A stretch of 64,000 nucleotides of DNA from JACIWG01 sp049969935 (lineage in GTDB: Archaea; Thermoproteota; Nitrososphaeria; JACIWG01): contig JBMFNX010000004.1 of NCBI GenBank assembly GCA_049969935.1, forward strand, positions 23,905 to 87,904, read 5' to 3'. Positions 35,773-45,224 of this stretch are shown piece after piece. Position 1 is the stretch's first letter. Each line of letters begins with the position of its first letter. A program made the position numbers and the translations under genes. Under the pieces are notes generated by a model that had not been told where the DNA came from, searched no databases, and saw nothing but the letters and a program-made list of their open reading frames with translations.

Positions 35773-36624
35773 TTGAGTAGACTTATTAAGAAGATATTGG
35801 CGGATAAACTTTCACCAGAAGAATTGAATGAGGTTATTTCAGGCTTTGATATTATAGGAGATATAGCAGTATTAAAGATTCCAGACAGACTTTTATCTAA
35901 AAAATATTTGATTGCGAAAACATTATTGGATAATGTTAAAAGTATCAGATGTGTTTTTAGACAGGTTTCTCCAGTGTCAGGAGAATATCGGCTTATGGAG
36001 CTCGAACATTTGGCTGGAGAAGATAGGACCTTTACAGAATATAGGGAAAGTGGATGCAGATTTTATGTCGACATTGCAAAAGTATACTTTTCTCCAAGAT
36101 TGTCTGGTGAAAGATTACGTATAGCAAACCTTGTTAAAGACAATGAGGTAATCGTTAACATGTTTGCTGGCGTTGGAACATTTTCTATAGTAATTGCTAA
36201 AAAGCGTAAGACAACAAGACATTATGCGATTGACTTGAACCCTGACGCTTACCAGCTTATTCTAAAGAACGCTTACCTGAATAAGGTTGAGGATAGGGTT
36301 ACAGCATTTCTGGGGGACGCGGGAAGGATAATAGAATATTATTTAAGCGGATGCGCTGACAGAGTACTTATGCCCTACCCTGAAAGGGCTCTAGAATATT
36401 TTCCCTTCGCCCTAAAAGCTTTGAAGGAAGATGGTGGAACAGTACACGTTTACCTTCATGTAAAAAGTAAGCCTATTGAAGAGGTTATTGAAGAAGTTTT
36501 GCCCAAACTTGATTTTGGAAAAAAATTTGTAGTCGAAGATGTTAGTGGAAGAGTTGTCAGAGAGGTTGGGCCAAGAATAGATCAGGTGGTGCTGGATATT
36601 AGGCTTAGAAAGGTGGAAGACTAA
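35773..36624 (+). CDS. tRNA (guanine-37-N1)-methyltransferase Trm5
   Basis: 283 aa, TTG start. An N-terminal part with PDRLLSKKYLIAKTLLDNVK and VSPVSGEYRLMELEHLAGE, the DIAKVYFSPRLSGER motif, and the SAM motif NMFAGVGTFSI, followed by AIDLNPDAYQLILKNAYLNKV. The catalytic region reads MPYPERALEYFPFALKALKE. Makes m1G37 in tRNAs, which prevents +1 frameshifting; closely related Taw-type enzymes cannot be fully excluded. TATA-like CTTTATAAAT lies about 40 nt upstream. Confidence 0.88.
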   Translation: MSRLIKKILADKLSPEELNEVISGFDIIGDIAVLKIPDRLLSKKYLIAKTLLDNVKSIRCVFRQVSPVSGEYRLMELEHLAGEDRTFTEYRESGCRFYVDIAKVYFSPRLSGERLRIANLVKDNEVIVNMFAGVGTFSIVIAKKRKTTRHYAIDLNPDAYQLILKNAYLNKVEDRVTAFLGDAGRIIEYYLSGCADRVLMPYPERALEYFPFALKALKEDGGTVHVYLHVKSKPIEEVIEEVLPKLDFGKKFVVEDVSGRVVREVGPRIDQVVLDIRLRKVED

Positions 36625-36636
36625 ATTTAAACAAAA

Positions 36637-36678
36637 TTTATAAACACGAGTTTTATAGGGTTTCTGGATTTTGGTGAG
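36637..36678 (+). promoter_or_regulatory. Promoter and ribosome-binding site of the thermosome gene
   Basis: TTTATAAA at 36637-36644, 41-48 nt before ATG 36685, is the likely TATA box. GGTGAG at 36673-36678, 6 nt before the ATG, is a clear Shine-Dalgarno site, so this mRNA has a short leader of roughly 15-20 nt. Confidence 0.6.
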
Positions 36679-36684
36679 AAAATT

Positions 36685-38346
36685 ATGTCTACAACAGCAA
36701 TACCTGCGGTAACCTCTACTGGGCAACCCGTTCTAATACTAAAAGAGGGTACAGCCCAGACGAGAGGTAAGGAGGCGCAGAGAAACAATATTCTTGCAGC
36801 AAAACTTGTTGGAGAAATTGTTAGGACTTCACTTGGACCACGTGGCATGGACAAGATGCTTGTCGACAGCCTCGGCGATGTCACAGTTACAAACGATGGT
36901 GCAACAATATTGAAGGAGATAGATGTACAGCATCCAGCCGCTAAAGCCATGGTAGAAATTTCTAAGGCAACAGATAACGAGGTAGGTGATGGAACAACCT
37001 CTGCAGTAGTGTTGGCGTCAGCGCTGCTAGAGAAGGCTGAAGAGCTTTTGGATAAGGATGTTCACCCGACAGTCATAGTTGACGGCTACAAGAAGGCAGC
37101 TGAGAAGGCTAAAGAGATACTATCGTCTATAGCTATAAAGGTTGATCCAAAGGATAGAGAATGGTTAAATAAGATTGCTAAAACAAGCATGGCCACAAAG
37201 CTCGTTTCATCTGAAGGAAAATATTTGGCGACACTGGTTGTTGACGCACTGCTTCTAGTTGCAGAAGAACAGAATGGTAAGCTTAAGGTTGACATCGACG
37301 ACGTAAAGGTTGAAAAGAAGCCTGGTGGAAGCATAACAGACAGCAAACTTATTCAGGGAATAGTACTTGATAAGGAGGTTGTTCACAGTGGCATGCCTAA
37401 GAGGGTTACCAATGCCAAGATTGCATTACTAAACTGTCCACTAGAGATTGAGAAGACAGAGTTTGATGCAAAGATAAACATAAACAATCCAGAACAGATC
37501 AAAATGTTCTTGGATGAAGAAAACAGAATGTTAAGGGAAATGGTTGAGAAGATTGCTTCAACAGGAGCTAATGTTGTAATATGCCAGAAGGGTATAGATG
37601 ACATAGCACAACACTATCTAGCAAAAGCAGGAATACTTGCAGTAAGAAGGGCGAAAGAAAGTGACATGACAAAGCTTGCTAAGGCTACAGGAGGAAGAGT
37701 TGTAACAAGCCTAGAAGAATTAAGTTCAAGCGATCTAGGATACGCTGAACTAGTTGAAGAAAGAAGAGTGGAGGAGGACAAGTGGGTTTTCGTTGAAGGA
37801 TGCAAGAACCCCAAGGCAGTAACAATATTCTTGAGAGGGGGGACACAGAGGATCGTTGACGAATGTGAAAGGTCCGTGCACGATGCACTATGTGTTGTTA
37901 GAGATGTAATGCATAAGCCATATATTGTTGTAGGAGCTGGAGCCCCTGAAGCTGAAGTAGCTTCAAGACTATTTGATTGGGCTCAGACACTTTCTGGAAG
38001 AGAGCAGCTTGCAGTACAGAAGTTTGCTGAAGCAGTTGAATCAATACCATTGGCTTTAGCTGAAAACGCTGGAATGGATCCCATAGACACACTAGTAGAA
38101 TTAAGGGCGAGACATAGTAAGGGAGAAAAGACTGCTGGAGTCAATGCAGTAGAGGGAAAGATAGAGGATGCTACAAAATTTGAAGTGTACGAGCCATTAG
38201 CGGTAAAGGAACAGGTACTCGCAGCCGCAACAGAAGCTGCAACAATGATATTGAGAATAGACGATATTATAGCCGCAAGTAGGATGAAGGAAACGCCATC
38301 GAGAGGTAGGGGTGGAGAAGGCGGAGAAATGCCTCCGATGGAATAG
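36685..38346 (+). CDS. thsA: Thermosome subunit (group II chaperonin)
   Basis: 553 aa. Equatorial domain motif SLGPRGMDKMLVDSLGDVTV and NDGATILKEIDVQHPAAK; GDGTTSAVVLASALL supplies the catalytic Asp of ATP hydrolysis. Helical protrusion and apical domain in the middle, then RAKESDMTKLAKATGGRV. The tail is Gly/Met-rich (RGRGGEGGEMPPME) though not a long GGM repeat. Eight- or nine-fold double rings fold cytoplasmic proteins. Only one subunit gene is in the window. Confidence 0.97.
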   Translation: MSTTAIPAVTSTGQPVLILKEGTAQTRGKEAQRNNILAAKLVGEIVRTSLGPRGMDKMLVDSLGDVTVTNDGATILKEIDVQHPAAKAMVEISKATDNEVGDGTTSAVVLASALLEKAEELLDKDVHPTVIVDGYKKAAEKAKEILSSIAIKVDPKDREWLNKIAKTSMATKLVSSEGKYLATLVVDALLLVAEEQNGKLKVDIDDVKVEKKPGGSITDSKLIQGIVLDKEVVHSGMPKRVTNAKIALLNCPLEIEKTEFDAKININNPEQIKMFLDEENRMLREMVEKIASTGANVVICQKGIDDIAQHYLAKAGILAVRRAKESDMTKLAKATGGRVVTSLEELSSSDLGYAELVEERRVEEDKWVFVEGCKNPKAVTIFLRGGTQRIVDECERSVHDALCVVRDVMHKPYIVVGAGAPEAEVASRLFDWAQTLSGREQLAVQKFAEAVESIPLALAENAGMDPIDTLVELRARHSKGEKTAGVNAVEGKIEDATKFEVYEPLAVKEQVLAAATEAATMILRIDDIIAASRMKETPSRGRGGEGGEMPPME

Positions 38347-38412
38347 AAGCTTTCCTTCCCTTTATTTTATTTTTTAAAATTCTCTTATATCTAGAAAATT
38401 TTTTAAGAAGGA

Positions 38413-38430
38413 GCTTATAGTCTCATAAGC
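38413..38430 (+). promoter_or_regulatory. Inverted repeat directly before the GGR start codon
   Basis: GCTTAT-(6)-ATAAGC ends at the base before ATG 38431. An AT-rich TTTTTTAA about 26 nt upstream is the likely TATA box, so the repeat would lie at the transcription start: an operator or leader hairpin. Confidence 0.3.
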
Positions 38431-39783
38431 ATGGATTCCCTTGAATATGATGCTGTGATTGTTGGAGCTGGAACAGCTGGATCACTTGCAGCCTTAGCTT
38501 TAGCTGAAAGAGGAGCTAAAGTTCTTTTAGTCGACTCAAAACCTAGGGAGTTGATTGGAAAGAAAGTTTGTGGAGACGCTTTAGGAGTACATCATATAAG
38601 AGAAGTTTTAATTCCATTTCCTCCAAAAGAAGCCTACGATGGCATATTTAGTGCTGTAAGAGTATATTCTCCTTCAAAAAAATATTCTGTGAAAGTTGAA
38701 GGTGAAGGTTTAGCCTTAAACAGGCACGCGTTCGGCCAATGGCTACTAAGTTTAGCACTGGATAGGGGTGTGGAACTTCGAGACAGCACTAGAGCGGAAA
38801 CGTTAAAGTTCGAAGATAATAGAGCAAGAGAGTTAAAGATAGTTGACCTAAAAGGTAATATAACATGTTATGTTAGAGGAAAATATTTTATTGACGCCTC
38901 AGGATATTATGGAATTTTAAGAAGACAGGTTCCAGAAACTTTCGGACTAGAGAAAGAAATAGCCCAGAAGGACGTTTGTGTAACATATAGGGAAATAAGA
39001 AGAGTAAATGGTGTTGAAGAACCTGATGTTGCAAGAATATTTTTAGACGAAAACATGGCTCCAGGAGGATACTGGTGGTATTTTCCAAAAGACACCAAGA
39101 CAGTAAACTTTGGCGTCGGAGTTCAAGGTGGAAGAGGCATAAACCCCAAAAAAAATCTTTATGAAATATTAAGGAAAAATGATATATTAAAGGATTCTGA
39201 GGTCATAGATGCTGGGGGAGGGATTGTTCCAACAAGAAGGAACCTTTACACTTTAGTCGCATATAATGTGCTTTTCGCTGGAGATGCAGCATGCACAGCT
39301 AACCCAATCCACGGTGGAGGGATAGGGCCATCAATGCTTTCAGGCAGATTATGTGGGGAGGCTGTAGCAGAAGCATTAGCTGACCCTGAAAATGAAGATG
39401 AAAGGCTTTGGGAGGCGAACAAAAGGTATGTTAGCCTCTATGGGGCGAAGGCTGCATCATTGGACATATTCAGAATATTTTTACAAAATCTGACAAATGA
39501 TGAGATAGAGTTTGGAATGAGTAAGGGGCTGGTTACAGATGATGATATCGCGGACATAGGATATGGTAGGGCAGACTTTACAGTTAGAGAGAAGGCGCTA
39601 AAGATTATTAGGGGTATAACAAGGCCTACAATGCTCAAAAACTTGGCTGAAACAGCAAAGTATATGAAGATTGTGAAACAAGAGTATCTGAATTATCCAG
39701 ACCATACACTGTTTCCACAGTGGGTTAGAAGGGTGGAAGGCATATTTAACGAGTACATTCAAAAGTTTATTATAAAAAGTTAG
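38431..39783 (+). CDS. Geranylgeranyl reductase family FAD protein
   Basis: 450 aa. N-terminal FAD fold VIVGAGTAGSLAALALAERG, KVCGDALGVHHI, and the family box PGGYWWYFPKDTKTVNFGVG; the second FAD motif is NVLFAGDAACTANPIHGGGIG. Enzymes of this group saturate the isoprenoid chains of archaeal lipids or of other polyprenyl compounds. With GGGP synthase and the Tes-like enzyme it forms a lipid gene set scattered over 15 kb. Confidence 0.9.
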   Translation: MDSLEYDAVIVGAGTAGSLAALALAERGAKVLLVDSKPRELIGKKVCGDALGVHHIREVLIPFPPKEAYDGIFSAVRVYSPSKKYSVKVEGEGLALNRHAFGQWLLSLALDRGVELRDSTRAETLKFEDNRARELKIVDLKGNITCYVRGKYFIDASGYYGILRRQVPETFGLEKEIAQKDVCVTYREIRRVNGVEEPDVARIFLDENMAPGGYWWYFPKDTKTVNFGVGVQGGRGINPKKNLYEILRKNDILKDSEVIDAGGGIVPTRRNLYTLVAYNVLFAGDAACTANPIHGGGIGPSMLSGRLCGEAVAEALADPENEDERLWEANKRYVSLYGAKAASLDIFRIFLQNLTNDEIEFGMSKGLVTDDDIADIGYGRADFTVREKALKIIRGITRPTMLKNLAETAKYMKIVKQEYLNYPDHTLFPQWVRRVEGIFNEYIQKFIIKS

Positions 39784-39798
39784 GGAGAGAGTTTAAGC

Positions 39799-41247
39799 CT
39801 ACTCCCCTGGCAAGATGATGTCGTGAGGCTTAAGCTCCTCCATTCCAGAAAACGTTACAAGACCGAACCTAGCCTTATTCCAGAGGTCTCTAATATTTCT
39901 TGCACCAGCATAGCCTAATGAAGCCTTCAAACCTAGTGAGAATTCTTCGATCACAATTTGGGCGTCACCACGATATGGAACATATCCTTCAACACCCTCG
40001 GCAATACCTTTAGCCACTGTAGCATAGCGGTCAACTACAAAACGCTTTTGTCTCGCGGAAAGGCTGCCCATACCACGCAAAGGCTTATAGTACTTTCCTC
40101 CAATCTTGATAAGCTCCCCTGGTGATTCACTGCAGCCAGCGAAGACCATGCCCATCATAACAGTTGAGGCGCCAGCGGCTAGAGCGAGCATCGCATCACC
40201 AGGACTTCTTACACCACCATCAGCTATAATTGGTATGCTTAAGTTAAGTTCTTCGAGTGCGTCAGCAACCTCTGATACAGCAAAAAGTGTTGGAGCAGCG
40301 GCTTTGGTAACCAGTGATGTTATACATGTGGAGCCTGAACCTATTCCAACCCTAACAGCTTCAAACCTTTCAACAGTTTCAACTGAATCCTTTAATGCTT
40401 CACCAGTACCTATATTTCCAATAACAAACTCGGCTGAAACCTCCTTAACAAGCTTTCTAGCAGATTTTAGGACATTTGAATTGTGAAAGTGTGCAACATC
40501 ACATACGAGTGCATCAACATACCTGTCTAAAGCCTTAGCTCTTTCTAAATCGAATGGGGAAATTGCAGCAGCAACCCTCAACCTTCCCTCAGAATCTCTT
40601 GTAGCATGAACATACTTTTCTCTAGAATAGATGTCTTTTATTGTTATAAGCCCAAGAAGCCTACCACCTTCATCTACAACAGGAAGCTTTTCAATCCTAT
40701 GGTCATGCATTATCTTCTTCGCTTCCTCGACAGTCACATTCGGTGGAGCGGTCACAACCTTTTTCGTCATAACATCTCTGACAACACAATTTTGGTCAGC
40801 GAAGGCAACATCCCTTTTAGTAAGTATTCCAACAAGCCTTCCTCCTTCAACAACCGGAAGACCTGAAATATTATATTTTTTCATAACAGAAATTGCTTCA
40901 CCAACGGTTGAGCCAGGCTCGATAGTGTAAACGTCTTTGATTATAAAGGATTCAGCCCTCTTAACCCTCTTAACCTCCTCAACCTGCTCTTCTACGGTCA
41001 TGTTACGGTGTATGACTCCGATGCCTCCGAGGCGGGCGATGGCTATAGCCATGTCACTGCCAGTAACCGTGTCCATTGGACTAGAAACAAAGGGCAGGGA
41101 TACAGGAATGTTCTTTGTAAAATATGAGCTCAAATCTATTTCTGAAGGTTCAACCTCAGACCTTCTAGGCAATATTATAAAATCCTTGAATGTGAAGACG
41201 TTTGTTGCCTCAACCAATTTTTTATAAAACTTATTTGGCAAGGACAC
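39799..41247 (-). CDS. guaB: IMP dehydrogenase
   Basis: 482 aa. Barrel with an inserted CBS pair (about residues 100-215; IIKDVYTIEPGSTVGEAI and VRDVMTKKVVTAPPN). The catalytic loop is GIGSGSTCITS with Cys308; the flap has RQKRFVVDRYATVAKG with the Arg-Tyr pair. PVSLPFVSSPMDTVT and IIADGGVRSPGDAMLALAAGA are typical. Oxidises IMP to XMP with NAD. The loop differs from the common GS(I/V)CTTR by ending ITS, noted separately. GTG start. Confidence 0.9.
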   Translation of the reverse strand: MSLPNKFYKKLVEATNVFTFKDFIILPRRSEVEPSEIDLSSYFTKNIPVSLPFVSSPMDTVTGSDMAIAIARLGGIGVIHRNMTVEEQVEEVKRVKRAESFIIKDVYTIEPGSTVGEAISVMKKYNISGLPVVEGGRLVGILTKRDVAFADQNCVVRDVMTKKVVTAPPNVTVEEAKKIMHDHRIEKLPVVDEGGRLLGLITIKDIYSREKYVHATRDSEGRLRVAAAISPFDLERAKALDRYVDALVCDVAHFHNSNVLKSARKLVKEVSAEFVIGNIGTGEALKDSVETVERFEAVRVGIGSGSTCITSLVTKAAAPTLFAVSEVADALEELNLSIPIIADGGVRSPGDAMLALAAGASTVMMGMVFAGCSESPGELIKIGGKYYKPLRGMGSLSARQKRFVVDRYATVAKGIAEGVEGYVPYRGDAQIVIEEFSLGLKASLGYAGARNIRDLWNKARFGLVTFSGMEELKPHDIILPGE

Positions 41248-41257
41248 TATCCCCTTG

Positions 41258-41281
41258 CCACAATATTAGATATTAATGTGG
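41258..41281 (-). promoter_or_regulatory. Inverted repeat spanning the guaB TATA region
   Basis: CCACA and TGTGG arms 14 bp apart flank an AT-rich core (AATATTAGATATTAA-like) centred about 23 nt before the GTG start of guaB. Spacing equals that at the rpoH promoter. Likely promoter plus possible repressor site. Confidence 0.35.
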
Positions 41282-41296
41282 TAATTAACTCTTTTG

Positions 41297-41848
41297 CTAA
41301 GACTTTTCAAGCATCTTTTCAAAAGTCCAGGTTATAAGATTCAATATTTCCTTAAGCCTACTTTTAGTCCTATAATTTTCTATAGTAATCTTTTTTATAA
41401 CACCCTCAGAATCTTCTTCAACAGAAAATTTTAGAACCTCATCATCCTTTAGCATGCCACTCTTAACCTGAGCCCTATCAACTTCAACCATCTGTGGAAG
41501 CTTTTTACCCATCAAATATGATGTGAAAGGTGGAGTGGAACTCTTCAACTTTATAGATGATGCTGGAACAACGATAACATTCTTTGACGAAATGTATGCT
41601 GTAGCAATAATCCTGCCATCCTTAGCCTTTAAAGGCGTAACCTCCTCACCCACAACCTCCTTAGCCTCCTCCTTCACTTCAGCAACTTGCTTGATTTCTT
41701 CAGCAGGCCGAAACCCCTTCTGTAGAAGGAAACTGTCTATAACTGCCAGAGTTTCACGTAATGCTTCAATCTCCCTTTCAAGAGACTTTATCCTCTCTTC
41801 AATCCAAAGCTTTGTTTCAGCAACCTTCTTAATTTCATCCTCACTCAA
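41297..41848 (-). CDS. Coiled-coil protein of unknown function
   Basis: 183 aa. An N-terminal coiled coil (residues 1-45: KLWIEERIKSLEREIEALRE) is followed by an acidic linker and a beta-rich C-terminal part (GRIIATAYISSKNVIVVPAS). The C-terminal region ends in an amphipathic helix EILNLITWTFEKML. Family not recognised, though it looks like a conserved archaeal protein. Probably in one transcript with the membrane-protein gene upstream. Confidence 0.65.
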   Translation of the reverse strand: MSEDEIKKVAETKLWIEERIKSLEREIEALRETLAVIDSFLLQKGFRPAEEIKQVAEVKEEAKEVVGEEVTPLKAKDGRIIATAYISSKNVIVVPASSIKLKSSTPPFTSYLMGKKLPQMVEVDRAQVKSGMLKDDEVLKFSVEEDSEGVIKKITIENYRTKSRLKEILNLITWTFEKMLEKS

Positions 41849-41873
41849 AGATTCTCACACACTATATGCTATA

Positions 41874-42536
41874 CTATGTATATAACGTTTTTTGTTCAAG
41901 AAAAAATTTTTGACCAAAATACTTTTCCAACGCAATTAGAATAAGGAAGGAAACTAATGTCGAAACCGTACGCTCATAGAGCATAAGGGGAAAGCTTATT
42001 ACAAGAAAACTAGCGTTAATGTTCAAAAGAAAAATGGCTAACATTGTTCCAGTAGCATGCTGAAAAAATGTAGATGAGAACGTGTTCAAAAGAATCCTAA
42101 ACTTTCCTCTAACAATATAGTATAAAAGAGATGAAATAGAAGCAATCGTATGAGGTATTATGAACCACCAGACTTCACTATAGTAGTATATGAGAAAAGC
42201 TGAAAATAGTAGAAGGTAAAGGAAGACGATATAGGATAACCGCCTACGATTTAAGCCTGACGCTAACGCACCAGCCATCGGCACAATTGGAGTAAGAAAA
42301 CCGAAAAAAGAAGTTGGATTAAAGAAGAGGTAAGCCAGTGCACCAATAAGCATAGAAAAGGGACCATATATGGGGCCGAGAAGATATCCTGCTACTGGAG
42401 GAATAGCTAGGGACAGGGAAAATGAGCCTTGTCCGCCAACCAAGCCTGTGCCTACAGGTATAAAAGAAAATATAGCATACAATGATGAGAATACTATAGA
42501 GTTAGAAAATTTTCTAACATCAATTGACAAGCCCAT
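41874..42536 (-). CDS. Membrane protein resembling an ECF S component
   Basis: 220 aa with about six transmembrane segments. The early part AIPPVAGYLLGPIYGPFSM and the Pro/Gly-rich FFGFLTPIVPMAGALASGLN resemble small vitamin-carrier S components. A positively charged loop NRRRLSYIV follows. No cargo can be named. It diverges from the TIM-barrel hydrolase-like gene and precedes the coiled-coil gene by 25 nt. Confidence 0.55.
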   Translation of the reverse strand: MGLSIDVRKFSNSIVFSSLYAIFSFIPVGTGLVGGQGSFSLSLAIPPVAGYLLGPIYGPFSMLIGALAYLFFNPTSFFGFLTPIVPMAGALASGLNRRRLSYIVFLYLLLFSAFLIYYYSEVWWFIIPHTIASISSLLYYIVRGKFRILLNTFSSTFFQHATGTMLAIFLLNINASFLVISFPLMLYERTVSTLVSFLILIALEKYFGQKFFLEQKTLYT

Positions 42537-42573
42537 ATGAGTTGAAGGTTGAAAGTTAAAATTATATAAGCTT

Positions 42574-42596
42574 AAGCACTTTTTATAAACATGCTT
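42574..42596 (+). promoter_or_regulatory. TATA element flanked by a short inverted repeat
   Basis: AAGCA and TGCTT arms enclose TTTTTATAAA, which is placed about 37-46 nt before the TTG start at 42627. The arms are only 5 bp, so significance is modest on its own. Confidence 0.3.
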
Positions 42597-42626
42597 TTAA
42601 AATGGAGGAAATGGTGAAGGTTCAAA

Positions 42627-43688
42627 TTGTTTGAGCAAAAATATGTTTACGGCATATATGTTAACTTAGAAGATTATGCTAAAAAAGAGGAAATCCTTTC
42701 AGTTGATGAAATATTAAAGAAAGTTCTAGAAAACGGTTTAAAGACGACAGTATATTATGCCCTAAATGAAAATGGTTACGCACTTTTCGAGAGCAAAATA
42801 TGGTCAACTGATAAGAGCATGTATAGTATTCTTGGAAAGAGTCCCCTAAAGCATTTAATCAAACGGGGACACTCTTATGGCTTAAATTCGTGGGTTCACG
42901 TTAACCCATTTAAAGTTCAAATGAGAAATGTAGAAAACTTCATAAAATATCTTGCAAGAGACAAGGATAATGAGGTTTTAAAAGAATTTCGAGGTGGGCA
43001 AGTGGAGTGCCTTCTTTCACCCGCAAACGAGGAAGTGGATGAAATAATTTTTAAAATAGTTTCAGAAATACTGGATGACTGTGAAGCAGATGGTGTAGTT
43101 TTAGAGAACATGTTCACAGGAACAGATGGAAGATTAGAGGATTTTTCAGAGAAAGCGTACACGAGTTTCCTAAAATTTTTGGAGAAGAAATATGCAATAT
43201 CAGCCATATCTTGGCCAAATGATGTACTCCAAGGTAAAAGATATCATAAATATTACATAGAATGGGTTAACACTAGAATAATTGAGGTAATAGAATATTT
43301 GAGAAAATCTTTGAGAGAAAGATTCGGATACATACCTTTAGCAAACTTCACCCCAAAAATGTGTAAAGAAGTAAGTGGAAGCGAACCATATATAGAGTAT
43401 AGTGTTAGAGGAAGACTGTTCGATTACCTACTCCTAAACTTTGTGGATATAGAAGATTTAAAGGATATCAATATTTGTACCAGGAAGGTTTACAAAATTT
43501 TTAAAGAAACAGGAACTTTAATAGTCTCCGTTATAGGATACAACAAAAATAGGCCCTTAAAAGAATACTTTTGGGATAATGCGGTAAAGGAGGCTATAAG
43601 TGGAGGCTCTAATGGAATAATCTTATTCGACAGCAAAAGTGTCTTTAAAGATAATGCGTGGGAAAAACTGAGAACCATTATCCTGTAG
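42627..43688 (+). CDS. Glycoside-hydrolase-like TIM-barrel protein (GHL10/DUF187-like), cytoplasmic
   Basis: 353 aa, TTG start, no signal peptide. Motif GHSYGLNSWVHVNPF matches the A(H/R)..G(I/L)...W.NP of the hydrolase-like group; CLLSPANEEVDEIIFKIVSE and DCEADGVVLENMF place a barrel strand with an acidic residue, and ISGGSNGIILFDSKSV closes the barrel. Substrate unknown. The glutamate of VVLENMF is a candidate catalytic acid. Lack of export signal is unusual for carbohydrate-acting enzymes. Confidence 0.6.
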   Translation: MFEQKYVYGIYVNLEDYAKKEEILSVDEILKKVLENGLKTTVYYALNENGYALFESKIWSTDKSMYSILGKSPLKHLIKRGHSYGLNSWVHVNPFKVQMRNVENFIKYLARDKDNEVLKEFRGGQVECLLSPANEEVDEIIFKIVSEILDDCEADGVVLENMFTGTDGRLEDFSEKAYTSFLKFLEKKYAISAISWPNDVLQGKRYHKYYIEWVNTRIIEVIEYLRKSLRERFGYIPLANFTPKMCKEVSGSEPYIEYSVRGRLFDYLLLNFVDIEDLKDINICTRKVYKIFKETGTLIVSVIGYNKNRPLKEYFWDNAVKEAISGGSNGIILFDSKSVFKDNAWEKLRTIIL

Positions 43689-43767
43689 AACCAAAGATTA
43701 ACTTCCATTCAATATCTAATCTGCTTAAGTTTTTAAATAGTATTGTGACAGACTTAGTTGAAGGTAA

Positions 43768-45216
43768 ATGTCTCTAAAATACTTTTTTGAACCATCATCT
43801 ATAGCCGTAGTCGGAGCATCACCTCAAACAAATAAAGTGGGTGGAGTTATAGCACATACATTAATAATGAACATGCAGAAGGGTGTTTTAAAGGCAAAGG
43901 TTTTCCCAGTAAACCCAAAATATGAGAACATTTTTGGAGAAAAATGCTATAAGAGTTTAAGTGAAATAAAGGATGCTATCGACCTTGTCGTGATAGCAAT
44001 ACCTGCACCGGCTGTACCAGAGGTTTTAAAGGAGGCAGGTGAAGTTGGAGTAAAATCTTGTATAATAATTTCTTCAGGCTTTAAGGAAGTTGGAAACGTT
44101 CAACTGCAGGATGAGGTTGCGGAAGTGGCTAGAAGATATAATATAAGAGTTATAGGTCCAAACTGTCTCGGAGTATTTGACCCATTTACTGGAGTTGACA
44201 CACTATTTTTACCTGAATTTAAGCAGCTTTCAACTGGAAGAGAGGTTCTTGCGACACCAAGACCTCTGCCGGGGTCAATTGTACTTATAAGTCAAAGTGG
44301 TGCCTTAGGTGCAGCGGCACTTGACTATATGGCTGGAATAAACATGGGTCTAAGATGCTTTGTGAGCCTAGGAAATAGGGTTGATGTAGACGAGTCAGAG
44401 TTGCTAGAATATTTTATGGAGGATAGGATGACAAAAGTTATACTATTATATATTGAGTCTGTGGCTGATGGAAGAAAGTTTCTTGAGGCAGCTAAAAAGA
44501 CTAGCATGAAGAAACCTATTGTAGCGTTGAAGGTTGGAAGGTCTAAGGCTGGTGCAAGGGGGGCAGCATCACATACAGGATCACTTGCAGGCCTTGATCA
44601 AATATATGAGGCAGCGTTCGAGGAATGTGGGGTGATTAGGGCAAACACGTTAGAAGAGCTTTTTGATATGGGAAGAGCTTTCACATATCAGCCGCCAGCA
44701 CTTGGTACAGGTGTTGCAGTGTTAACTAATGCGGGTGGACCCGGCATATTGGCGGCTGACGCATGTGAGGCATCAGGCCTCGAACTTGTTGAACTTTCAG
44801 AATCGACAAAAAAGGCTTTCGAGGAAGGTATAAGGCGTGGAACATTTCCTCCAATAATGTCTTACGCGAACCCAGTTGACCTATCAGCGCAAGTGACAAG
44901 CGATGCATTTCATGAGGCGCTTAAGATCCTATTAGAAGATCCTAAGGTGAATGGGATAATAGTTATAACATTACATCATACACCCTTTGTAATGGATGAT
45001 GTAGTGGGCAAGATAGCTGCTCCAGCCTATGAAAAACGTAAGCCAGTTATTGCTGTAGACATTGGTGCAACAGAAATGGCTCAAGAAATTAGGGCTAGGT
45101 TCGAAAAGTTTAGGGTTCCAGCATTTAATGCGCCAGAAAGGGCTGCTAGGGCAATGTATGCACTCGCATACTATGGAAAGTTTTTAAAAGAACATGGGCT
45201 AGTTGAAGCTGTGTAA
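43768..45216 (+). CDS. acdA: ADP-forming acetyl/acyl-CoA synthetase, alpha subunit
   Basis: 482 aa. CoA-binding domain (IAVVGASPQTNKVGG), the two CoA-ligase domains (VRVIGPNCLGVFDP; GSIVLISQSGALGAA) and the phospho-His loop SKAGARGAASHTGSLAG with His269 intact, so it should be an active enzyme rather than the inactive ACD-like part of Pat proteins. With the beta subunit it makes ATP from acyl-CoA, ADP and phosphate in fermentation. A GNAT gene follows 8 nt after the stop. Confidence 0.9.
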   Translation: MSLKYFFEPSSIAVVGASPQTNKVGGVIAHTLIMNMQKGVLKAKVFPVNPKYENIFGEKCYKSLSEIKDAIDLVVIAIPAPAVPEVLKEAGEVGVKSCIIISSGFKEVGNVQLQDEVAEVARRYNIRVIGPNCLGVFDPFTGVDTLFLPEFKQLSTGREVLATPRPLPGSIVLISQSGALGAAALDYMAGINMGLRCFVSLGNRVDVDESELLEYFMEDRMTKVILLYIESVADGRKFLEAAKKTSMKKPIVALKVGRSKAGARGAASHTGSLAGLDQIYEAAFEECGVIRANTLEELFDMGRAFTYQPPALGTGVAVLTNAGGPGILAADACEASGLELVELSESTKKAFEEGIRRGTFPPIMSYANPVDLSAQVTSDAFHEALKILLEDPKVNGIIVITLHHTPFVMDDVVGKIAAPAYEKRKPVIAVDIGATEMAQEIRARFEKFRVPAFNAPERAARAMYALAYYGKFLKEHGLVEAV

Positions 45217-45224
45217 TCGAGTCT

